Source: Ramazzottius varieornatus (taxonomy: Eukaryota > Tardigrada > Eutardigrada > Parachela > Ramazzottiidae). From it: a stretch of DNA of 64,000 nucleotides. Location of the stretch: positions 1,113,648 through 1,177,647 of the forward strand of contig BDGG01000008.1 in assembly GCA_001949185.1 (NCBI GenBank), in the 5' to 3' direction. Position 1 is the stretch's first letter; each line of letters begins with the position of its first letter. Below, piece by piece: positions 1 through 13,100 of this stretch. The notes beneath the pieces were generated by a model. The model did no database searches and was not told the origin of the DNA. It saw only the letters and a list, made by a program, of their open reading frames with translations. The translations under genes were made by a program, and so were the position numbers.

Positions 1-1452
1 CATGGGATGTAATCCGACCTGTCCTCCGGAACGCCCAGCTAGACTTCTGGGACTGCTGTAGCTTCATGGAGGTCCGTTTCGGGGAGGGCAGAAGCTGCGA
101 AGAGCTGGAAAAGACCTTTTTCCGCAGGGGCACAGTGCAGGCCTTCTGGATGGAAAAGCTGTCCCTCGTGCATCCTCGCTTATACAAGCTGTACTTGAAA
201 GAGAAAACCGACCTCACGTCTCACTGCGGTATTGACTCGCCATACGACATGCTGAAATACCGTGCTGTCCTGAAGGATAACTTTATTAGAATTTTCGAAA
301 ATGTAGTACAGCCGACTTTGGTCCATGAGTTCCTCGAGAATGGCAAAGACTCCCATCGGACGTTTCTCTCTCGCTTTCTGGACTCTTCGCCGCACGACAT
401 AAGGTTTCCCCGCGCTTCAGAATCTCGAGAACCTCGACCCGAATTTCCGCCGGTAGAAGTACGCATCCCAGGCGTTCAGCACGTGGGAAATTCTACCATC
501 TTGCAGCTACTTCCGCCGCGAAACAGCGTTTATACTTATCACGGTTTTTCCGTGTCTCAGTATTCCGACTCCTTGGCTCGAAGATTCATCTTGACAGAGC
601 TGCAGCTACGTAATATTTCACCCGTCGGCGATTGTAACGTGTTCTTCATGTACCGCAAAATACAGTTGCATCTCATGATGATTCTGGAACTGTGGGAAAA
701 TTTGGCGGCAGAAATAGTGACGGACTCAGAAGCAAAAGGTAATGAACTATCTAAAACTTTAGGACGGATGTTTGCTGCTTGAATGCCATGAAATTATATT
801 TCTAAAGTTTTTCATTTTTAATCTTCTTCGCACAGGGAACAAGAAAGGACCATCCAGAACGCTGTTGTGGGTTCTTCGTCACCTGAAAGATATCATTCCA
901 AAACTTCGTGGAGACGAAAAAGAAATCCTGGAAGAAGACTGGATCGAAGACCTGGTCAACGATGAATTCTACTGTGATGAGTTTCCGTCCGGACTGCATT
1001 ATCCTCACGCATCGCTAACCAACATTCCCAAGCTCGGTTGGATCCTCCCCATCGGTAGCATCATTACGTTCCACAAGGAGCGTCTCATGCCCGGAGACGA
1101 ACCCGATCTCGCTTCTACATTCTACGGCGTCATCATTAGCCAGGACCCACGAGAAGAAAAAGACAACGCTGTTCGTATGGACTACATCGTTATCGCTCTG
1201 ACCAACACTAACTTTTCGGAACCGTCTGGTGTCGAAGTGCAGACGTTTCAGGGCTTCGGTGTGGTCAAAGACGCAGCCTCATGGAAACCAACATCGAAGG
1301 ACAAAGCTCGAATAGAGAAGTGGTTAACGGAGAACCCGCAGCTGGATGTTTGGATTCTGTTTGATATGTTCGACGGTCGCTCGTTCGTTCCCAATGCTGC
1401 CTTTGCTAAACGGTCTTTCAACGATATGCAAATCCGCGAAGCTGCCGCCTGA
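1..1452 (+). CDS. 3' part of an unrecognised protein-coding gene
   Basis: Two exons are visible, 1-738 and 836-1452, joined in phase 1 across a 97-base intron (GT at 739, acceptor CACAG ending at 835). The frame is open upstream of the ATG at 66 to the window edge (it reads VIRPVLRNAQLDFWD just before it), so the gene probably starts outside the window and the ATG is internal. The visible part is about 450 residues, ends ..MQIREAAA, and has no obvious signal peptide, membrane segment or repeats. The first exon holds a charged helical stretch and a Pro-rich segment. The second has an acidic run (DEKEILEEDWIEDLVNDEFY) followed by a compact beta-rich-looking part. I do not recognise the family. 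The coding call rests on the long open frames, the consistent splice and the frame continuity. Confidence 0.75.
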
Positions 1453-2178
1453 TAACTCAAAACTGTTTTGTCATTCAATCCGCTAATTTTAAGTCGTCAG
1501 ATGATTTTGTCCGGCAGGATGAAGACATACAGTACTTCGGATGAGATTTTCTTTATAGCTTAAGGTCTTTTATTCGCACGGCTAACTGAATTAAAAAATG
1601 AATTCTTTAATCGCTCTCGATTCCAGGAACTTCAACATCGTTCTCTTCTCATGCTGGTGCAGCTGATCGGTGTTCGAATTTTGTAACCCAGGTTTTCTGA
1701 TCGTTGTGTTTCGAAGATTTTTTCCGGCATCAGCATAGCCCACTCAAATACTCAGAGCATATCTATCTTCGTTCTGTCGTGGAGAAGCTCGGCTCACGAA
1801 AAGAACAGCACGAGTAAAAGATATAAGTTATAATCACAGGAACCAACGCGATGATCTTTGCTCACACAGCGAGCTCCCACCTGACTGAGTGGCCTTGGAT
1901 CCTTGCTCAGCGTGGTGGCTCTTTTCTGTAACTTTGTAGATACGTCTGGATCTTCTCGTATATCTGTGTTGGGCTATCAATCCTTGGAATCTACAAAAGC
2001 AGAATGAGATGATTCGACGGTTGCACCGAACAAAGTATTCACAGACCCAAAGTTGGGATCGACTTCTAAACAAAACACGGAAAACGATGCTCAAAAACGG
2101 ACACGTGACCTGCGTACCTCATAGTTTTGCGCAAGATATGCTCCCGCGTACAGTCCGATGAGCAGAGAAAACTGTAAG
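1453..2178. other. Intergenic, no gene seen
   Basis: This is the 3' flank of the first gene up to the mariner-type MITE. It holds only short open frames with no recognisable product. No clear AATAAA was seen close to the stop codon. Confidence 0.5.
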
Positions 2179-2180
2179 TA

Positions 2181-2965
2181 CATAGGGGGTTCAATAAGTT
2201 TTGAAGCTGCGTTCAGCAGAGATTCTGTGGTCGTTCGATCTCGGGAAATTTTTGTAATAAAGCAAAAGCAACTTATGGGCAATACTGCAAAATTAGAGGC
2301 TAGGCTGGGAAGTCATTCGTTGAGAAAATTTGTAAAGTATATGAAGGGAAGTTTTTTGGGGCTTCGCGTTCTACAAGAAATTTTGTAGTTTCTTTTCCAT
2401 TGCACGTTTGAGTTTGACTATAGCTCTGGAAGAAAGAGGGGATGTCTAGTGACTAGTTTGAGCAAAAGGAAGTCAAGCCGGACCGCTGTTAAGGCTCGTT
2501 AAAAAATTTCATCTTTGCACCAAGTGAAAATGCGCAAGTGAAACGGGAAAAAAACCAGCTGGTGCATCACCTGACCACCAGGCGGATTTTGCAAACTTTT
2601 CTGTTTCCTCCGCCAGGTTTCCATCCCTGATCAAAGCAAGTTTTCACTCTGTATTCCCTGGACACTCTAGTTGCTTTTTGTCGAAGCGCTAGAAAATCAT
2701 CCATCTTAGATATTCGAGAAACAACATTTCCACCATCGGCGCGAATAACGTAAGGATAACATTACAAAATGCGCGAGTTTACGAAGAAAATCGAAAAACA
2801 GTTTTTCGCATTTTTTCAAAAAATTATTTCTCCTTCTGTGCGAGTGCCAGGTACCTTATCTTTTGAGGATAGTGATTAGAAGAGATGGTTCATCTTTCGA
2901 ACGCATGCTCTGGAAAATAGCACTTTCAGGTGGACTGTGCCTCAAAACTTATTGAACCCCCTATG
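2181..2965. mobile_element. Tc1/mariner-type MITE, 785 bases, TA target duplication
   Basis: The terminal inverted repeats begin CATAGGGGGTTCAATAAG at 2181 and end with the exact complement at 2965. They match over about 24 bases and then diverge. TA dinucleotides flank both ends (2179-2180 and 2966-2967), the usual Tc1/mariner target duplication. No transposase open frame is present between the ends, so it is non-autonomous. Short frames that cross the ends are by-products. Confidence 0.85.
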
Positions 2966-2967
2966 TA

Positions 2968-4212
2968 TAAAGCCATTTTAAATAGTTTCTCGAAGATCGA
3001 ACGGACTAATTTCGGTAGGTGTGTGCGTAATCAGTCCCACTCTGAAGGCCCTACTTACCAATCCTCTCATTCTGCACTAAACTCTCCGCAGCTCCCGCTC
3101 CCTCTCCCTTTGACCTAGAAGAGAAGCGAAACAGTTGAACAGTACATATACTGCCGCCGTCAGGCAACGACGAAGCTCACGATGCAGTCCATCAGACGAC
3201 AGCCTCCGAGATATAGCCGTGCTGCCGTTAGGCCCTTCATAGCCTTTAGGCCTTTTACCTGGCTTCCGGTGTATATATATGCTCTGTTCCTTCCAGCACG
3301 CTCAACATATAGATAAAAAACAGTCCAGTCAAAACTGCACAACCATCCTAGGAGGACGAAACAGGAACTGCCGCACAGCAAGGAATACGACGAGGTTAAA
3401 GATGTCTCCAGAATCCAGGGCGTCCAGACTCCCAAGAACTGGAGTGGAGAAACGCTGCTGATGTCGTTTGACGTTTCGTCAGCTCTGATGTGCTGCTGAA
3501 GCGCGCTTTGCTGGAAGGAAGGAAGGAAGGAAGGAAGGACGCCGTGAAGTATCCTTGACGTCATGCGTCGAAGCATAATGCAGGGCAGATTTTAGTCATG
3601 ATGTAATCATTCTGTGACGTATAAGATTGTTAATCTGACTGAAAAGTAAGATCATTCAATCAACCTCCACCGCAGCTTGGGTATGAAAAAGAAACAGAAC
3701 TACACTTCGATTGATTGACTGCACCTGTTAGCTCAATATTTGAGAAAGCACTTCTACCCCGGATTCGATGCCAGGGTTTCCTAAATACGAGACCTGGCTC
3801 CGGTAAATTTATGGCCTACCATTTTAATTTTGCGCGTTTTGGCTTGCCATGCTCCGACAGACGCGCACTTCAGCAGCACATCAATGTTCGTCAGAAACAT
3901 GGACCATGAGCATAATTGCGAAAGGAAGTTGAAAGGTGCTTCCAGCTGATTGATTCTCGACGGTTTGAATGACTTGATTGAACTGATTGATAAGAACTTT
4001 TATCTTTGTTGTGGTTTTCACCATAGATGTGCAGAGCATCTATGGTTTGCACCTTCACGTTTTGCGGTTTTTTTTAAATCAAAACCGAACTTCGACATCT
4101 TTCCCGTCATTCGTTGACGATCGAGGAACTGAAGCACTGCATTTGTTTTTGTGGTGTCTTAGGGTTGTGTATTGAAGGCTTAACCGTAGTTTGGAGGTTT
4201 GGTGGCTCCTGG
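2968..4212. other. Intergenic upstream of the zinc-finger gene
   Basis: No convincing gene. A GGAA microsatellite lies at 3512-3539. The start of the downstream zinc-finger gene may lie in an unrecognised 5' exon here. Confidence 0.5.
3512..3539. repeat. (GGAA)n microsatellite
   Basis: About six to seven tandem GGAA units. A simple repeat with no other feature. Confidence 0.9.
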
Positions 4213-7200
4213 ATGGAAGGTGCGGAACTGACAACCAACGCCGATACAAACGTTGCTTCGGATTTCGTGCAAGTGAAGAAGAAGCGTGGTGGAAGGCCTT
4301 CGGTTTACGACAGGAAGCTTCAGCAGCTGGCATCAGAAAGTGCACTCGTGCCGGCGGACCCTGCGAACCTTCCTGGCGTGCCCCCGAGCAGCAATGGCTC
4401 TCGCCTTAAGACGAAAACACTGGTAAGTCCGCACTTCCGCTCGTTATAATTCTTACTGTATAACTATGGATGAAGTTTCGCGCTATTACGAGATCTTACG
4501 CCGACACTCGTTGTCTTCATTTACAGACCTCTTTCCATTGCGGAGTCTGTGGGAAGGAGCTGAGCACCAAGGAGGGGTTGCTTAACCATGGCTCGATACA
4601 CACGGGAGAGAAGCCTTTCGCTTGTCAGGTTGCTGAATGTGGGAAAGTCTTCCGGACAAAAAGTGATCGTTCCAAGCATCACAAAACGCACGAAGGAGTC
4701 AAACCGCATACTTGCGAAGAATGTCTGGCGACGTTCACAACTAAAACTAACTTGAAGACTCATCAGAAAGTTGCCCACACAGGTGCGTTTTCTTTGATCT
4801 GTCCGTAACTGTACCGCACAGTGGCGTACTCGAAGAGAGACCGCTTCCAAATCCAAAGATATCGAGATGCGCTCTTTTCAGGGAAGAAAGAATACAAGTG
4901 TGCGACTTGCAAAAAGACGTTCGGCTATCTGACCAACTACAGGAACCATCTACTCGTCCATACAGGTAGAAGGAAGCTGGATTGGCGATCTACAGTCCGT
5001 TCAAGCCAAGTCTGTGCAGTGGTTTTGAAAATTTGTCACCGTCGACCAGGTGTTTGTTCCTCAATGTGGATAATTTTCCGTAACTAGGTATCCTATCTTC
5101 TCCGGTTTACAGAAAAAACCGCATTCAAAAGCGCATCGGGAAAGTCGCAGACCGACTTGAAACGAGGACTTGCGTAGAACGGAGCGAAAACGTGGAATAT
5201 TCCTCCCTCCACCCTTCACACGAAAAATCTTTTCAAGCCCACTCGAACTTTTATCACCAAAACCTTTATTGGTAGTTGTTTAGTGAGTTCTCAGCTTTCA
5301 CACCTCACGTGTTGCAAGATTGTATCATCCATTAATTCGATGATACGGTGGCTTTTGCGCGGAAGGCGTTAAAAGGTACAGCGATTTTGAAAAAGCGGCG
5401 TTTGCGCAGACGCTGTGAGCTTTATTTGGATGGAAAAAAGATGAAAACGTAGCTCGAACAATGGTCTACCGGGATTATGAAACAATTTTAAAAAACATTG
5501 CAACACTTGACTAGAGGAAGACTTACCGCAGAAACAGGAAGTCCGTGGGACAACAACTTTTTCTGATACTGAATCAGTTGTCGAAAATCGTATTTTTGGT
5601 TTCCGGTGAAGGTTTTGAAGCTTTGGCAGTAAACTTTAGTACAACATCGAGCTTTTTGATAAATGGCAGTATCAAATAATCTGTAGCAGGAGAAAGAAGT
5701 TATGATTTCTGACAGTAGAGGTAGTTTCCCGGTAAAAACCAGCAAAATTCCCCTTTTTATTTTCCTGTCAAGTGAGGTGGAGGGCTCAACGTTGCTTTAC
5801 TGATATCAAACGATAGCCTAAATAGTTTGGCCTCTTTCAAACACAAATCAAAAGAGAGAACTGGAAGATTAAATTCCGTAGAGCCCTGATCTTTCTGAAC
5901 CAATATTTTTTCCCACCGGAAGTCATACTAGACCTATTTCGCAAGTCACGTTTCGACTCTGAATAGAATAAATACTGTGTCAGTTTCTGTGCAGAAACCG
6001 TTTCGCGGTTTGCTCACTTCCGGCACAGAATATTAGCATACAGGGATATCAGGCCGCGTGAGTTCAGCAGGGCATCGGAATTCGCGTGGCCTGTCATTTA
6101 GCCCTCTACTGGATAAAGCCCGGACTTCTTTTGCTTTTTCTGGCGATAGTTTCGAGAATTATCTCTTCCTAACTTCAATGCTAGTTTCGGTCGAAAGCAT
6201 GATGGATTTCGAGAAGGAATGAGAGCGAAAGTCAAGTGGCGCAATGTGGGAGAGGCGTGTAGCTCTGATCACTTGACGCGCGAAGTCCAATTCGCTGATT
6301 GGTCTGATCACGCTCCACTCCACCACAATTTCAAATTTCGACCAAAGTGGTCAATAGTACAATCAACTCAGCTTGCACAGAATTTCAAAGTCTATGCAGA
6401 TTACTATAGGTACGCTTTTGTTTTTCAGGAGAAAAGCCGTATATATGCAGCTATGGGGGATGTGGCCAGAGGTTTACGGAGTACTCGACGGCACTTCGCC
6501 ATGCACTTCGAAAACACGCATCGGATGGTACTTTCCAGTAAGCAAATAGTGTGGCGAGCGCTCTTCTATACCGTACAAGTATTCCGCGACCGATTGTTCC
6601 ACAGGCTGGTTAACTGTACTTCTTTGTAGGTGTTCGTCCTGTGATAAATGTTATCGCAACCAGTCTAGTCTTGAGCATCACAAGAAAGCAGCACACGGCG
6701 ATCTAGCCACTCCGGAAGACTCCGCCTCCCCATCACGAACACTTCTGTCGCCAGGTAAGAATTAGTGCCCGAAACAAAATAATCCCTTTGGAATCTATGG
6801 TTGGCAGACAGAGAGTTTGTTTCAGATGCACTGAGTGACGTTGTACGAGAAGAATTCTCTTATTTCACGGACTTGATACAAACGAACAACCCCTTCGTTC
6901 TACCCATGTCGGTAGACGAGGAACGAGAGACCGCGGTTCTTATGGGTCTATACGATGGAGGTATGATAGTCTGCGTGATACTCCGTATTCATCGATGTGT
7001 TGGTCGTCGTTGTGAGATTAAGTGTAATCAGATTCTTGTGCAGAGTGTGAGGACGAACTGAAGGAACTTCGAAAGCAGATCGAACGCGCCGAAGAAGACC
7101 AGGTAAGCCAGTTGGTACACACTGTAGGACTGGTGCAGTCTACACAACCTTTGTGTTCGTCGTTCTAACGCATGGTTCTCGTTCCTAGTCATCGGTATCA

Positions 7201-7365
7201 GTCTCCAGAGGAACCACACCATCCTGGGACCTGGCGAGTACTTGCGACGATAGCGCCGTAGACCTGTTTCCCGAGCTGACTGCAACCACCAATGAAGCTG
7301 GCTTCGTACCTCTTGACGGTCACCATGTAGGCAAGAATAAACCCAAGCGAAGGCGGAAGAACTGA
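4213..7365 (+). CDS. C2H2 zinc-finger protein, ZNF143/ZNF76 (Staf)-like
   Basis: Exons: 4213-4422, 4527-4782, 4882-4965, 6429-6537, 6630-6754, 6808-6960, 7044-7102, 7189-7365. The phases agree throughout and give 390 aa. An in-frame ATG at 4114 would add 33 residues; I prefer 4213. Six C2H2 fingers lie at about residues 73-265, most joined by HTGEKP-like linkers. Fingers 4-6, with TNYRNHLLVHTG, GCGQRFTEYS and a last finger ending HHKKAAHG, resemble the last three fingers of vertebrate ZNF143/ZNF76, which activate snRNA and other promoters. That family usually has seven fingers, so one may be missing. The N-terminus has an AT-hook-like KKKRGGRP. The C-terminus is acidic and ends in a basic KPKRRRKN, a possible nuclear signal. 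It is expected to bind DNA in the nucleus. The ZNF143 assignment is by motif memory; C2H2 identity is certain. Confidence 0.85.
4966..6428 (+). other. Large intron of the zinc-finger gene
   Basis: A 1463-base intron splits the HTG|EKP linker between fingers 4 and 5 (GT at 4966, acceptor TTTTTCAG ending 6428). Nothing coding was recognised in it. Confidence 0.7.
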
Positions 7366-8804
7366 CGGGTCTACGATCATATTAAATAGTACATCAAGCG
7401 GGAGAAGCAGTGGTTACCGACAGTCGTTTGCCCGAGACTAATGAAGTCTGTAATAACTGTTTGATGATGAGTGGAGGCTCTTCACTTCAACGAGCTTTCT
7501 TTTCAATCTTGATTTACAGAACTGGGGTCAATTTCAAAATGTGAGAAGCACAAATAACTGTAAAGACAAAAACATCCAAATACGGTACATTGCGGCCACA
7601 CCAACTTTGTACAGCTGGGCTAAACATTCCGTCTGACTTCCGAAGCAAGTTTTATTTTCACTCTTTATTGCTGCGTGATAGCCCGAACTCTCTTCTTTCG
7701 GGAAAAACCAAAGTGATCGAGGTACGAATACCGTACTCAAAATTACATGCAAGAAACTTTATGCGTGAAACGCAAAAGTGGCGCACGAACTAAATTTTCC
7801 TGATTTATTTTCTCACGAGCTCGCTCTGACTTTTCCGATAAAAGTGCTCATGTAGAACGCTGGGGAGCATTATTCCCTCGTTACAAAATCCCGCGGTGAA
7901 ATCCCGGGTGTACCTAATCCCGTGCTACGTATATCCCGGGATTAATACAAAAAACCCGGGAGTATGAAATGTCGGAGAACCCTAATACCGTGCTACGTAT
8001 ATCCCGCGATCGACAAATTCCGAGATTTGTACAGAAAACCCGGCGCGATGAAATCTTGGAGGAACTTTACAGTAATCGGGTCTGGTATTTATCTCGGGTT
8101 AAAAAGTCCCGGTGGTCCCTGTACTATTCTTGGGAATCAGATTCTCTTTGTTTGAAACCACACTGCTCGAATTCCCTGTACCTGTCATGTTCTGTCTCTA
8201 CTGACGTCTGTCTTGTGCACAGTGCGACCGTTGTGGATAGAATTCGTCACTGTACCTGGATCTCGTTCCATGTTGTAAAACGCTTTTGCCTTAAGTCGCA
8301 GAAAGGGATTAGTACAAAAAACCCAGGATCGTAGTTTCCCGGGATCACCTGTCGATTTTCGATTTAGTAAATTGTATCGGGTGGAGAATTTTGTTATGTG
8401 GGAGTGATCCCGAGATTTTAGGCCACCGGATTTTCGAAAATTTTCCGGGATTCGAGCTTCACGAGATTATCTACCATCGGCCTTAGGTACGCCCAGGATT
8501 GTAGTTCAACGGGATTTTTTGTGATTTCACGGGATCTGGGTTACCCGAGATTTAGTACCACCGGGATTGCACCCCGGAAAAGAAGAGTCGCGGGATACTG
8601 GAGTCGCGGGATTTCGAAGCGGTACCTGTAGAACGATAGAGCATAGGTACGTCACAAAGCAGGTTTCTAACCCTGAGTGCGCCAACTTGCTACCACCTGG
8701 CAGTTCGGCGAGGAAAATTTCAGAGTACGACCCTAGCATTCATGCTACCACACGTTCCGTGCAACTTTTAAAGCTGCTTCGACTGAGCTATGATACTTAT
8801 TGTA
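7366..8804. other. Intergenic, largely degenerate repeat
   Basis: Between the zinc-finger gene and the RGG gene. A half-copy of the AAGTGGCGCAC palindrome lies near 7775. From about 7887 onward it is dominated by CGGGAT-rich degenerate repeats, described separately. No gene is supported. Confidence 0.6.
7887..8620. repeat. Degenerate CGGGAT / ATCCCG-rich repeat block
   Basis: The hexamer CGGGAT or its complement, and one-base variants, recur more than a dozen times in about 730 bases. Two longer imperfect units are visible: one near 7917-7970 and one near 7981-8055 both carry TGCTACGTATATCCCG followed by a run to AAAACCCG. A third fragment (ATTAGTACAAAAAACCC) lies near 8308. It looks like a decayed tandem array or the remnant of a repetitive element. 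Confidence 0.6.
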
Positions 8805-9452
8805 ATGGAAAATAGTTCGAAAAAGTTGAGTAGTATGACTTCCGATGAGGAAGACATACCGGAGCAGGTAAGACCGCGGGATTTCCTATGGCTTTCTGGT
8901 TGGGTTCCCCCTCAGTCCCTCGGTGGGTATACCTCTCTCGCTCAACCGAGATTCACAGCCGATGAATGGCTGATCCTACAGGTTATGACAGCCAACCAAC
9001 AAGCCAATGCAGCGTCCCAACCAGCTATTCCACCTCTTAACCTTGCCATCCCGGCTATCCAGCCAACCCGTCTCTAGGTCCCGCAGTCCAGCGTCCTTCA
9101 CCACGCACCAGCGGCAGCGAAGAACGCTGCCAGTGTTGGTCGACCAGATGTGAAGATCGATTTGGGATGGATCGACCCACCGCGCAAACCATTCGGCCGC
9201 CGTCGCCTCGGCAATCATCCGCCGTACCAACGTAACTCAAATAGAGACCGAGGTCGAAGCCAGGGTGGACGTGGTGGCGCCCATGGCCGCTCTAACGGAC
9301 GCGGCGGTGGTCGTGGGTGCGTTTATGGCGCTGGACGGGACAGCGAACGTGGCGGTCGCGGACAACGAGGAAACAACGTTCGACGTGGGGGACACCAGGG
9401 AGTGGACGTGATAGTGACGGACAACGGGGAAACTGCTCCGGGAACTATGTAG
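8805..9452 (+). CDS. Small RGG/Gly-Arg-rich protein
   Basis: Two-exon model: 8805-8867 (21 residues, SDEEDIPEQ at its end, donor GTAAGA) and 9078-9452, joined in phase 0 across a 210-base intron. It gives 145 aa. The second half is a dense RGG/GRG tract (about residues 75-125), typical of RNA-binding proteins whose arginines are methylated. The start is acidic. No folded RNA-binding domain is seen. An AATAAA at 9908-9913 could serve the transcript. If the intron is retained, an open frame from 8790 ends at 9077 instead. Product identity is unknown, and the small size and biased composition lower confidence. Confidence 0.5.
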
Positions 9453-9907
9453 AAGGATGGCCGGGAAATGGCCATCAGAACCACGATCCGTCAAGCACGG
9501 CGGACCAAGCCTCCGTCCGTACTACCAGGTTCGGAGCGCAAACCCAAGTCAACGTAGAGGACCCTCGCGACGGACAGCAAAGACCCAACCACAAACATGG
9601 GCCAGCTCGAGCATAAAACCGAGAACGACGAAGCCAGTCGGACATGCACACGGACGAGTGAGCACCTGGGCGAAGGCGGAAAGAACGCTCTCTCATTTCC
9701 TTGTTTAGCGGTTAGTTTTCTCTGTTGTGGCTTTGCGAGTGTTCTACCTCTTCCCTGGTACCTGATCTCGGTTTGTAATTTCCATGTGTCGACCTTCCGA
9801 AGTTAGTCTTGATCGCTTCCCCTTGCCAAAGCTGTTATTACTGCATTTTTATATGTTTCGTTATCCTCTGAAAATCGAGGAAGCCGTCGACTAGATTGTC
9901 GATGCTC

Positions 9908-9913
9908 AATAAA
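9908..9913 (+). terminator. Poly(A) signal AATAAA
   Basis: A canonical AATAAA lies about 455 bases downstream of the RGG-protein stop codon and is the only good candidate for that transcript. Confidence 0.5.
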
Positions 9914-10032
9914 TCCATCTATCATTCTCAAAAACGAAACTGGAAGTTTGCCTCATACTCCATGTTAAGCTGCCTCGCCACTGAGGAACTGAAGAAGTGA
10001 GGATTATCGTGTGGCGGCTCCTTCAGACCGGT

Positions 10033-10083
10033 ACTCGGATCTTTGAGAGTTCAACTCGGATCTTTGAGAGTTCAACTCGGATC
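10033..10083. repeat. 21-base tandem repeat, about 2.4 copies
   Basis: The unit ACTCGGATCTTTGAGAGTTC plus one base starts at 10033, 10054 and (partial) 10075. It lies just past the 3' end of the guanylate cyclase gene. Confidence 0.9.
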
Positions 10084-10130
10084 TATTTTGAAATCAGTTG
10101 TATATTTCGGTAAAGGGCTTGATCTTGAGA

Positions 10131-13100
10131 TTATCCGGCTTCTTTTCCGACGAGCCAAAACGTTTCCATCATTCCTTTTCCCTATATGAAGAAATGAGAT
10201 GTACAGTGGATAACAGATTTTCGTCATAGGGCAGTAGGAGCACATTCAGCTAACGGCGGCTGGGCAGTGATACCTTGACATCGATAGGTCCACGAGGAAG
10301 TAATACAAAACCGCCGATTTTCTCCAGGAGGTCCCTGGTACTTGGACTGCACTGAATCTTTCCGGCCTCTCCATGCGATTCCATCCTGCTTGCTGTGTTC
10401 ACCGTATCACCAAATCTAGAATCAAAACACATATAGCTATGCCATCAACTCCATTTTCGTTACGAGTACTGGTTGGAATATACTTACAAGCAGTAGCGAG
10501 GCATCCGTGTTCCAATAATCGCTTTTTCGCGAAAAGCCAGAGAGTAAGTGTGCATAGTGTACTATAGTATTTGACTATGATAAGGTTCTGAATGCAGAAG
10601 AGCTCCTACCAGCTACACAGGGACCAGAGTGCATCCCCACACGAAGCTTTAGCTTTATTTCGTCCGCGAAGTTGAACTTGACGACGGAGATCTCTCGTCG
10701 CAGTAGTAAGGCAAGATTGGAAATCTCACTGGCGTGCTTGACACCTGCAATTTTTCCGCAGTTCTCTTGAAACTCTCTCGTTTGCTCTAAGTAAATATTC
10801 TCTATCGAACCGGCCGAAGGGGATTACCGTTCCGAGTGGGAAGACCGCTGACGAGCTGCAACACGTAGAGTAGTTAGCGAAGCACTAGAGCTACTGTAGA
10901 AGGTAGAGAACCTTGACTGCGGTTCTCTGGTTCCAATTGCTAATTATGTGGCTTACGAGATATGCATCCTTGACCGTCTCCACTTTGAACACATCGTGCT
11001 TCTCGATTAGGGTATCACACGTATTATACAGCGTATTCATCACAAAGATGGTTTCGACCGGAGTATGGGCCGCAGCAATTAGTTCCGTGAAGCCATTAAT
11101 ATCGCTGAAGTAGACTGTTGTGCTGGAAAATGTGTCCGGAAGAATAGTGTCGCCCTTTGTCAGGGCAGAAGCGATAGACCTGAAAGGTGTTCATTGGTAT
11201 CGATCTCTGTTTGGTAAAACGAAGAACCATGATATACTTTGGCAACATTTGGCCGATAATGTTTTCCGATCGCTGCTTTTCCTCCATAAACTGGCGCGTT
11301 TGTTCTTCGGCTTCGTGTTCGAGCTCCATGGCCCGCTTCTCCATGGCCTTGATCAAATGGTCCACGATGTTCTCCCCACTCTTGCCTAATATCTTCCATA
11401 AGGTATCTTTGATCCTAGGAAAAGAAGGGCGTAGTTCGGGACGTTCGTCCCAACACTGTTCCATCAGGTCGCGGAAGTTGGTCGGGCAGGCTGTCAAAGG
11501 AATACGCGGCCTCAGAGGCGGCATGGTTCCTCGCTTCACCTCCAGCAAAATCTCCTTGTCTGTCAAGGTATTTGGCCGGCCGTCGTTCACCCGGAAGGGC
11601 GGAGTTCGGAGGATAATTTGTTGTAGAATGATAGCTAGGAATGATTATCGTCACTTGCTTCATTTCCATAAACTCTGCGTACTGAACGAGAAGTGGGCAA
11701 CTAAACTGAGCGAAATCGTTTGATTAAGCGGCGCACACTTTCTGCTAACAACAGCGAGAGTCCACGCCACTTGGGACTGCGATCTGGTTCGCTTCAAGCC
11801 TTCATGTGCCCACATCGCGTGCATGGAATTAAACTTCTACCAATATCAGCTGGGTTCGGTAGGTGCGTTGGCTTACCGAAGGCGTACACATCTCCTTTCT
11901 GGAAAACGAGTTCGAAAAATCGCTACATCGCTCGAGAAAATAACATCATTTTTCACCTGGGTGCCTTCGGGTGGCATCGTGGTACGAAGTAACTCCGGCG
12001 GCCTCCAGAATAGCTGACTGACATCGCGCTCTTCGTCTTCGTCGATAAGCGGTCTCATGTCCTCATCTCGCCGGAAATATTCCATTCCACAATCGGAAAT
12101 CTTGAGCACAAAGTTGCTGTCGACGAGGCACGTGTGTGAAGACAGGTTCCCGTGTGAAACTAGGCTGCTTCCATGCAGGTACGTCATACCCTGCAAAATG
12201 GGCCGTACTTGACCGAACCCGGAAATTGCGTCCGTATGAACTGTGAAAGGTTGTTCCTTTCAGGAAAAGAACTTTACCGCTGCGCAATCCTTTATCAGCG
12301 AGCATTTGAAATTCCAATCGAGGTCCATCCTCGCTCTTTCCAACACACGTGTGAGCGTTCCCTTGTGGCAAAACTCCCCCACGGTGAACACGCACAAGTT
12401 TTCATCGTCCACTGCGATACCGTAGAACTTCTGCAGGTTATTGTGGAGAAGCCGTTTGACCTGAAACCAATGCAGAGCTAGTACCTTTGTTGTTTTTTCT
12501 TGAAATTTCTTGGCCTACTCCCTGACGAAGGAAAAGAACTTCCATACCGGAAACAGATTTTTCCCGATGTTGTTGCTCACGCGGTGGTATGGCTCCGGTA
12601 GAGGCGTCAGTCCCACCGTGTTCCCATCGTACAACGCCCTTTTGATCAGGTTCGTAGTATCAGTGACTGCAGAATCAGCCGTGGCCGCGGAAGTTGCTTC
12701 CTGCATTTGGCATCAGTATGAGGAATTTGATTACTCTTTCCAAATCAAGAACTGTGGTCTTCTACAGTGTACAAACTGCATTCCATCCGGTGATCACGTG
12801 TTCTCAGGCTATTAATCAACCGTAACCAACACACGTGATCACTGCAAAGGATGCATCGTGTGCACTGTAGTATTACCATTGTCATTTTGCTTTTGGCTTG
12901 CGAGCCCAGAGTACTCGTTGCTGCGGTTGATTTGCTGGGAGGGCTAATAATCTGGACTTCATGAAGAAAGATCCTCCACCAAAACGGATCGGACGAGGAG
13001 TTCATGTATCTGTCGACGCGTAAACAAAGTTGATATGAGCATAAGGCCAACCTATAGGTTTCAGCAAGAAGATGTGGATACCCACCTGCGGAACAAGACA

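Noticed and set aside
4114-4212. Earlier ATG (4114) as the start of the zinc-finger gene
   Set aside because: It would add a hydrophobic, Cys-rich stretch that is unusual for this protein type, and an acceptor-like TCTTAG lies within it; the ATG at 4213 is preferred but not proven.
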